64,000 nucleotides of DNA from Vibrio sp. MEBiC08052 (lineage in GTDB: Bacteria > Pseudomonadota > Gammaproteobacteria > Enterobacterales > Vibrionaceae). The DNA is taken from contig NZ_KQ947475.1 in assembly GCF_001506075.1 (NCBI RefSeq), positions 1 to 64,000 of the forward strand, in the 5' to 3' direction. Shown in pieces: positions 58,675 through 64,000 of this stretch. The first letter of the stretch is position 1; each line of letters begins with the position of its first letter. A program made the translations under genes and the position numbers. A model generated the notes under the pieces. The model saw only the letters and a list, made by a program, of their open reading frames with translations. It did no database searches and was not told the DNA's origin.

Positions 58675-60060
58675 ATGAAGTATCAATTCCCGCAGCATTT
58701 CTATTGGGGAAGTGCAGCCTCAGCCACGCAGACGGAAGGGGCGGCCTTTTCTGGCGGAAAAGGGGAAAATATCTGGGATCACTGGTACAAATCTGAACCG
58801 AATCGCTTTCATCAAGGTGTTTCTGCGACAGATGCGTCAACGTTTTATGAGCATTTCCGTTCAGATATTCAATTGATGAAAGATATCAATCATAACAGTT
58901 TCCGGACCTCAATATCATGGGCTCGTCTGATCCCTGAGGGAACTGGCGACGTCAATCCTGAAGCAGTTGATTTTTATAATCAAGTGATCGACACACTGAT
59001 AGAGCAAGGGATCGAGCCGTTTATCTGTCTGTTCCATTTCGATATGCCGATGAAGATGCAGGCTCTGGGTGGCTTTGAGAATCGTCGCGTGTTAGAGGCA
59101 TATGCCAATTACGCAGAAACCTGTTTTCGCCTGTTCGGTGATCGGGTCAAGCACTGGTTTACGTTTAACGAACCGATTGTGCCGGTTGAAGGTGGCTACT
59201 TGTACGATTTCCATTATCCGAATGTATTGGATTTTCGTCGTGCAGCGACCGTGGCATATCATACCGTATTGGCTCATGCGATGGCCGTGAGCAAGTATCG
59301 CGAACTGAAGCTGAACGGGCAGATCGGGATTGTGCTCAACCTGACGCCGTCCTATCCGCGTTCACAACATCAGGCGGATCTCGAAGCCGCCAATATTTGT
59401 GATCTGATGTTTAACCGGAGCTTCCTCGATCCGGCGATCCGGGGAGAATATCCACAGCAACTCGTTGCCTTACTCAAGCAGTATGGACAACTGCCTGATA
59501 TCCATGACGGAGATCGTGAGCTGATTGCCAAAGGTAAAATCGACCTATTGGGGATTAACTACTATCAGCCAAGGCGAGTAAAGGCCCGTTTGAGTGCTGT
59601 AAATCCGAATGCGCCTTTTGTCCCGGAATGGTTTTTTGAGCCTTATGAAATGCCCGGCCGGAAAATGAACCCACATCGGGGTTGGGAGATTTATGAAAAA
59701 GGCATTTATGACATCCTGACGAATCTACGGCAACACTACGGCAATATTCCTTGCTATATCTCAGAAAACGGCATGGGTGTCGAAGGTGAGGAAAAATTCC
59801 TCAAAGATGGACAGATTCAAGACGACTATCGCATTGACTTCATTCGTGAACACCTGAAATGGATACATCGTGCCATCGAAGAAGGGTCTGCGTGTTTCGG
59901 GTATCACCTCTGGACCTTTATTGATAATTGGTCTTGGTGCAACGCGTATAAGAATCGCTATGGTTTCTACCGACTCGAGCTGGCTACGCAGCAACGCAGC
60001 GTGAAAAAAAGCGGTGAATGGTTCGCTCAGGTGTCTGAAGCAAATGGTTTTGATGATTGA
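58675..60060 (+). CDS. 6-phospho-beta-glucosidase, GH1
   Basis: A 461-residue cytosolic GH1 enzyme. Acid/base E166 lies in WFTFNEP and nucleophile E364 in CYISENGMG. The late YKNRYGFY segment has the Lys and Tyr that contact the 6-phosphate in phospho-glycosidases. It hydrolyses the phosphorylated disaccharide or glucoside delivered by the adjacent PTS. It resembles AscB/BglA. GGAGAACGAAT precedes the ATG. The exact sugar cannot be told from sequence alone. Confidence 0.93.
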   Translation: MKYQFPQHFYWGSAASATQTEGAAFSGGKGENIWDHWYKSEPNRFHQGVSATDASTFYEHFRSDIQLMKDINHNSFRTSISWARLIPEGTGDVNPEAVDFYNQVIDTLIEQGIEPFICLFHFDMPMKMQALGGFENRRVLEAYANYAETCFRLFGDRVKHWFTFNEPIVPVEGGYLYDFHYPNVLDFRRAATVAYHTVLAHAMAVSKYRELKLNGQIGIVLNLTPSYPRSQHQADLEAANICDLMFNRSFLDPAIRGEYPQQLVALLKQYGQLPDIHDGDRELIAKGKIDLLGINYYQPRRVKARLSAVNPNAPFVPEWFFEPYEMPGRKMNPHRGWEIYEKGIYDILTNLRQHYGNIPCYISENGMGVEGEEKFLKDGQIQDDYRIDFIREHLKWIHRAIEEGSACFGYHLWTFIDNWSWCNAYKNRYGFYRLELATQQRSVKKSGEWFAQVSEANGFDD

Positions 60061-60097
60061 AGTGCCGTAGCAAAATCGCGGTGAATAGGAGTCGAGA

Positions 60098-60406
60098 ATG
60101 GATTTAGAAGAACAAGTTATGGGAATTATTGTCAATGCCGGACAGTCCCGGAGTCTCTGTTATGAAGCACTGCGCAGTGCTAAAAACGGAGATTTTGAAC
60201 AGGCAGATATGTTGTTACATCAGGCGAGTGAGTTTGCCAGTCTTGCGCATCGCGTGCAGACGCAACTGATTGAAGCGGATGAAGGAGAAGGGAAAACACC
60301 GATGACGCTGATTATGGTTCATGCGCAGGACCATTTGATGACATCGATGCTTGCCAAGGAACTGGTGGTTGAATTGATCGACGTATATCGACGGATTGCA
60401 CAGTGA
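60098..60406 (+). CDS. PTS IIA, lactose/cellobiose family
   Basis: A 102-residue helical phosphocarrier. Phospho-acceptor H75 lies in MVHAQDHLMTS, the family signature. It takes phosphate from HPr and gives it to IIB. It starts 37 bases after the glucosidase gene with AGGAG upstream, as the last structural gene of the operon. Confidence 0.93.
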   Translation: MDLEEQVMGIIVNAGQSRSLCYEALRSAKNGDFEQADMLLHQASEFASLAHRVQTQLIEADEGEGKTPMTLIMVHAQDHLMTSMLAKELVVELIDVYRRIAQ

Positions 60407-60524
60407 ATGATTGGCCTTGATTCGAGTAGTACGTTCAATCCGGTGATTAAATCACCGGATTGTTCGCGTTAATATTGTGCAGTCCTCTTGTTAAATCTGT
60501 CTTCAAAGGTAAAATGAAAACAGA

Positions 60525-60542
60525 CGGGAACCGTTTTCCATT
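60525..60542. promoter_or_regulatory. LacI-type operator 4 (regulator gene)
   Basis: ACGGGAACCGTTTTCCAT matches the shared operator at 13 of 18 positions, including the GG...AACCG.TTTCCA core. It sits 42 bases before the LacI-family gene, suggesting autoregulation. Confidence 0.65.
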
Positions 60543-60584
60543 CTCGATGTTCCCTTTGATTGACCTTGGTTAAATAGGATTGTC

Positions 60585-61544
60585 ATGGTTACTATCACTG
60601 ATGTCTCTCGGTTGGCAAATGTCTCAAAAGCGACGGTTTCTCGCGTGATGAGTGGCAGCCGGGGAGTGAAACAAGAAAGCCGCGAAGCCGTGCTCAGAGC
60701 GGTGGAAGAGCTCAACTATCGCCCCAATATTATGGCGCAGAGCCTTGCAACCCAAAAATCTGACTACATCGGTGTCGTTTTGACGAGCTCGGATACGGGT
60801 CAGGTGTCCACTTTTCTGCCATTGCTGTGCAGTGCACTAAAGCAAAGAGATAAGCGGATGTTGGTCAGTTTTGCCGACACACCGGACGAATATCACCGAG
60901 TGATGGAGTCATGGGGGCATGGACAGTGTGATGCCATTATCACCTTCGGTGGTGATATTCCGGCTTCTGCTCTCGACAAGACGATTGCGGTTGATAGTTA
61001 TGTGCATGACAACTGCCGCTCTATCAGTTACGACTACCGTTTTGCCTGTGAGAGTGCTTGTCGCTATCTTTCCAGTCAGGGGCACGCATCAGTCGCGATT
61101 TTGCTCGATGGTCAGAACTATGCGTCTCAGCAAGTGCTTGAGGGTTACAAAATCGCCATGCAGAATATGTCGATTCCGATCAACCGGCAACTGATTGTCA
61201 GCGCCGATGAAAGTGCGGAGCTGGCGATGCTGAATCTTTTGAACAGTTATTCGTCCTTCACGTCACTGATAGTGATGAAAGACAGCCATGCCGCAGTCGC
61301 GATGAAACTGCTTCAGGATTTTAATCTGTCTACCCCACAAGATGTGTCGATTCTGTCACTGGAAGATTCGTCACTGGCCAAGCAGTTAACCCCGGCGCTG
61401 ACGTGTATCAGTTATCCGTCTGAGCGATTGGTTGCTGCACTGATGAAAGAGCTCGATAACTTTCTCGAGCGCCATCCGTCAGAGAATAAATCAAGTATTC
61501 AGGGCAATCTGGTTGTGCGAGATTCAGTGGTTAATCGCAATTGA
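60585..61544 (+). CDS. LacI-family regulator of the beta-glucoside PTS
   Basis: A 319-residue regulator. The N-terminal helix-turn-helix is MVTITDVSRLANVSKATVSRVMSG and the hinge helix region is LNYRPNIMAQSL. A periplasmic-binding-like effector domain follows. It resembles AscG, which represses ascFB in E. coli. Four copies of a palindromic operator in this cluster, one before its own gene, make it the likely repressor of the porin, both IIC genes and the IIB operon. The inducer is probably the phosphorylated or free glucoside. Confidence 0.9.
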   Translation: MVTITDVSRLANVSKATVSRVMSGSRGVKQESREAVLRAVEELNYRPNIMAQSLATQKSDYIGVVLTSSDTGQVSTFLPLLCSALKQRDKRMLVSFADTPDEYHRVMESWGHGQCDAIITFGGDIPASALDKTIAVDSYVHDNCRSISYDYRFACESACRYLSSQGHASVAILLDGQNYASQQVLEGYKIAMQNMSIPINRQLIVSADESAELAMLNLLNSYSSFTSLIVMKDSHAAVAMKLLQDFNLSTPQDVSILSLEDSSLAKQLTPALTCISYPSERLVAALMKELDNFLERHPSENKSSIQGNLVVRDSVVNRN

Positions 61545-61791
61545 TGAAGCTTATGGACGCTGATTTAATTTTTATTTCTATCAATAATAGTAGGGTTTTT
61601 CTAGACTAGTCTACATAAATTAGAACTATCTAATTGACTTCACAAGATAAAATCAATAAATGTAAATGCCTGTTTTCATATTGTGATGCCTTTTCATTTT
61701 GATCATCTCTGACATTACCCATGAATAAATCCAATTGCCCAAGTCAAAGTGATTATCTGATGGGCAAACTGAATAATGAATGTAAAAACTG

Positions 61792-62280
61792 ATGAATGTG
61801 ACTTTGATAGAGAGTAAGGTTCAATCTTACCAAGCCGTAACCCCTACAATCGTTCGTATCGAGCTGGTGGATTCCCAGACGGTGATTCTGAGACTGTCAG
61901 AATCATGGGTATTGAATCAAGGCGACTCGGTCGCGATTGCTGGATTTCAGGATCCGCAAAGCAATATGTTTATTGGTTATGGTTATATCAATCTGTCACA
62001 ACATGTTCAATCAATCACGCGCAGTAACGGATTGTCTTTTCTCGTCTTTGGTGCACTGCTGAGTGTCATCACATTGGGCATCATTGCTTTTATCTTTTCT
62101 GGAAGTGGCGTTACTCCTTTTTATAATCTCTTGCTCATTTTTCCTCTCTTGATTGTATTCCTGTTTTCCGGCTTCTTTATTTGGATTGGCATCAAAGCCA
62201 AGCAAAAAGAGCGGGCTGTGAAAAAAGTGCTGGATCAAGTGAAAATAGACGTATTGGTCGATGCGGCTACGCTTGGTTAG
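61792..62280 (+). CDS. Small membrane protein of unknown function
   Basis: A 162-residue protein with a beta-rich N-terminal part (about 1-75) and two membrane helices (about 80-103 and 111-133, LIFPLLIVFLFSGFFIWIGI), followed by a short basic tail. I do not recognise the family. It lies alone between the PTS regulator and an IS remnant. ATG 61792 is the first start of the frame; no strong ribosome site is seen. Confidence 0.55.
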   Translation: MNVTLIESKVQSYQAVTPTIVRIELVDSQTVILRLSESWVLNQGDSVAIAGFQDPQSNMFIGYGYINLSQHVQSITRSNGLSFLVFGALLSVITLGIIAFIFSGSGVTPFYNLLLIFPLLIVFLFSGFFIWIGIKAKQKERAVKKVLDQVKIDVLVDAATLG

Positions 62281-62370
62281 TGACCTCCTCTCTGAAAACT
62301 CTAATTATGGGTGCCATTGTTCAAAGGGGGGACAATTTCTTAAAAGCCCGATCCCCAGCACCAGCCAAAC

Positions 62371-62816
<446 letters not shown>

Positions 62817-62940
62817 CTAACGAGGCGATGAATTCTGTGTGGGCTTGTCGCTTTGCAGTGAACTGCCAGTAAACATAAGAGTTGGGCGAGATTTAAAGTC
62901 CAGCACAGACAAGACCGCTAGAGTACTGGCGGTGTACTGA

Positions 62941-63690
62941 CTATATCAGTGCCATTTCCAGTTTATGTTTGCGTTTCACCCAATCTGGTAAAGAGCGTTC
63001 GAGTAAGCGATAAAACTCTGGGCCGTGGTTGTGGTGCTCAAGGTGACACAGTTCATGAATGATCACATACTCGATACACTCTTTCGGTGCCTTAATTAGG
63101 TCCCGGTTTAAAGTCAGTGTTCCGCTTTTAGATAGGCTGCCCCAGCGCTTTTTGAGTTGCATAATTTTAATGGTTGGCTTGTTGGTATCTGAATGTTTGA
63201 GTTTCTTCCAACAATCCGAAAATACTCTATTTAAATGAAAATCGGCTTTTTCTCGATACCAGTTACTGAGTAGAGACTCAACATGGTCAGGTTTACCACA
63301 AGTAGACGTCACCCAAAAAAAGCCAGCTTTCAGCGCCACACCGTTGTCAGTACCTACTTCAATTTTTAGTCGATACTTTTTGCCTAGATACAAATGGCTT
63401 TCACCACTCACGTATTTGCGAGAAGGGGTTCTTGGGTCAAACTGGTCAAAGTAGCGAATTTGACGTTTGATCCACCGAGCACGTTTTTTAACCTTGGCTT
63501 CAATCGCGTCGCGACCGGTGCCTTCAGGGGCTTTAACAAAAACAGATTGATCAGGGTGAACCGATATTTCCAGCGACTTGCGTTTAGAAAAAGTCAGCTG
63601 GAAGGGGATTTCTCCCCCTCCATACACAACGACTAGCTTTTCAGCGCTTGCCGGAAGCGTCTCGGCTTGCTTGATGATTGACAACATCAA
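62941..63690 (-). CDS. YgjP-like (DUF45/M48-type) zinc metallopeptidase
   Basis: A 249-residue protein. The zinc motif is VIIHELCHLEHHNHG, preceded by KKRWGSLSKSGTLTLNRDL, the signature of the YgjP/DUF45 family. The N-terminal part is mixed beta and helix. Its start overlaps the stop of the upstream HsdR gene as ATGA, so it is translationally coupled to a type I restriction locus. Such proteases are often found as accessory genes of type I systems. Substrate unknown. Confidence 0.88.
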   Translation of the reverse strand: MMLSIIKQAETLPASAEKLVVVYGGGEIPFQLTFSKRKSLEISVHPDQSVFVKAPEGTGRDAIEAKVKKRARWIKRQIRYFDQFDPRTPSRKYVSGESHLYLGKKYRLKIEVGTDNGVALKAGFFWVTSTCGKPDHVESLLSNWYREKADFHLNRVFSDCWKKLKHSDTNKPTIKIMQLKKRWGSLSKSGTLTLNRDLIKAPKECIEYVIIHELCHLEHHNHGPEFYRLLERSLPDWVKRKHKLEMALI

Positions 63691-64000
63691 TAGTGCCTCC
63701 GGTGTTTCGCAACCTGCATCGTTTTCTCAATGATTTCGTCCATTTGCTCTAAACTCAGCGTCACACCGTACTGTTCTTTGACTTCATCATAAAGAAAATC
63801 GTCAATATCATTCATCGCCGTTTTTTGAACGTCGGCATCGTCCCAAAAATCGACCTTCCAATGAGCATCAATGATTTTTTGTATCGCCAATGATGTTTGT
63901 GCGGCAATCGCATCTAGCTGAACATCGTCTAACTCGTTGAGTGTTGCCACTTGCTGGAACTGCGGTTTAATCAAGCCAAAGTAGGCACACGCTTCGTCGT
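63687..64000 (-). CDS. hsdR: Type I restriction enzyme R subunit, C-terminus (partial)
   Basis: The last roughly 104 residues of a protein that continues past the right window edge; the frame is open to base 64000. The sequence AMNDIDDFLYDEVKEQYGV and MDEIIEKTMQVAKHRR matches my memory of the C-terminal helical domain of HsdR, which docks to the methylase core. HsdR contains the motor and nuclease, encoded outside the window. The assignment is by this tail and by the adjacent YgjP-like gene. Confidence 0.72.
   Translation of the reverse strand, partial: DEACAYFGLIKPQFQQVATLNELDDVQLDAIAAQTSLAIQKIIDAHWKVDFWDDADVQKTAMNDIDDFLYDEVKEQYGVTLSLEQMDEIIEKTMQVAKHRRHY

Overview
The window looks like part of chromosome 1 of a Vibrio or close relative. 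The evidence is a core-gene order shared with Vibrio (ilvY/ilvC, ubiK, a vexAB-type RND pump, rep, a peptide ABC transporter, then gor, rlmJ, prlC, uvrD, yqfB, ggt, rarD, recQ and a DUF3630 gene), a CsrB-type sRNA, and the style of the tRNA clusters. Gene names rest on reading the proteins and on memory of family sequences; no search was run.

Layout. 1-300: the 3' end of a 5S rRNA and tRNA-Ser(UGA). 430-4218: a phospholipase D-like protein and a chemoreceptor. 4321-6840: ilvY and ilvC, divergent. 6997-11628: ubiK and the RND pump. 11953-13974: rep. 14175-15060: an Arg-His-Pro-His-Pro tRNA cluster followed by decaying tandem copies of the Pro unit. 15609-21038: a peptide ABC transporter. 21193-23398: a SPOR-like envelope protein and an iron-type binding protein behind a likely Fur box. 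23481-28061: the ytfQRT-yjfF galactofuranose transporter. 28626-31449: a chemoreceptor fused to a PilZ domain, and an acid phosphatase. 31758-36143: a compact AT-rich island. 36134-52179: core genes (gor, rlmJ, prlC, a PAP2 phosphatase, uvrD, yqfB, csrB, ggt, rarD, recQ). 52232-61544: a lipase-like hydrolase and a beta-glucoside PTS regulon. 61792-64000: a small membrane protein, an IS3 remnant, and the end of a type I restriction locus (metallopeptidase plus HsdR C-terminus).

The most interesting element is the island at 31758-36143. It carries four TIR or TIR-like proteins, each keeping the Trp...Glu catalytic-type motif, and a stand-alone SLOG-fold protein. One TIR protein closely resembles ThsB of the Thoeris anti-phage system, but no ThsA-type SIR2 or Macro effector is present. 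An exact 14-bp direct repeat brackets the island, and its right copy covers the stop codon of gor. Copies of TTTCCAGA cluster at both ends. From memory, V. cholerae carries its VSP-I island (CBASS, AvcID) next to gor, so this may be a defence-island hotspot. I infer a Thoeris-like NAD-signal defence system with an unusual composition.

The PTS regulon is coherent. A porin, two IIC permeases, IIB, a GH1 phospho-beta-glucosidase, IIA and a LacI-type regulator lie together, with four copies of an operator close to TTGGAAACCGGTTTCCAA placed before the porin, the first IIC, IIB and the regulator gene. One operator sits at the centre of a perfect 46-bp palindrome.
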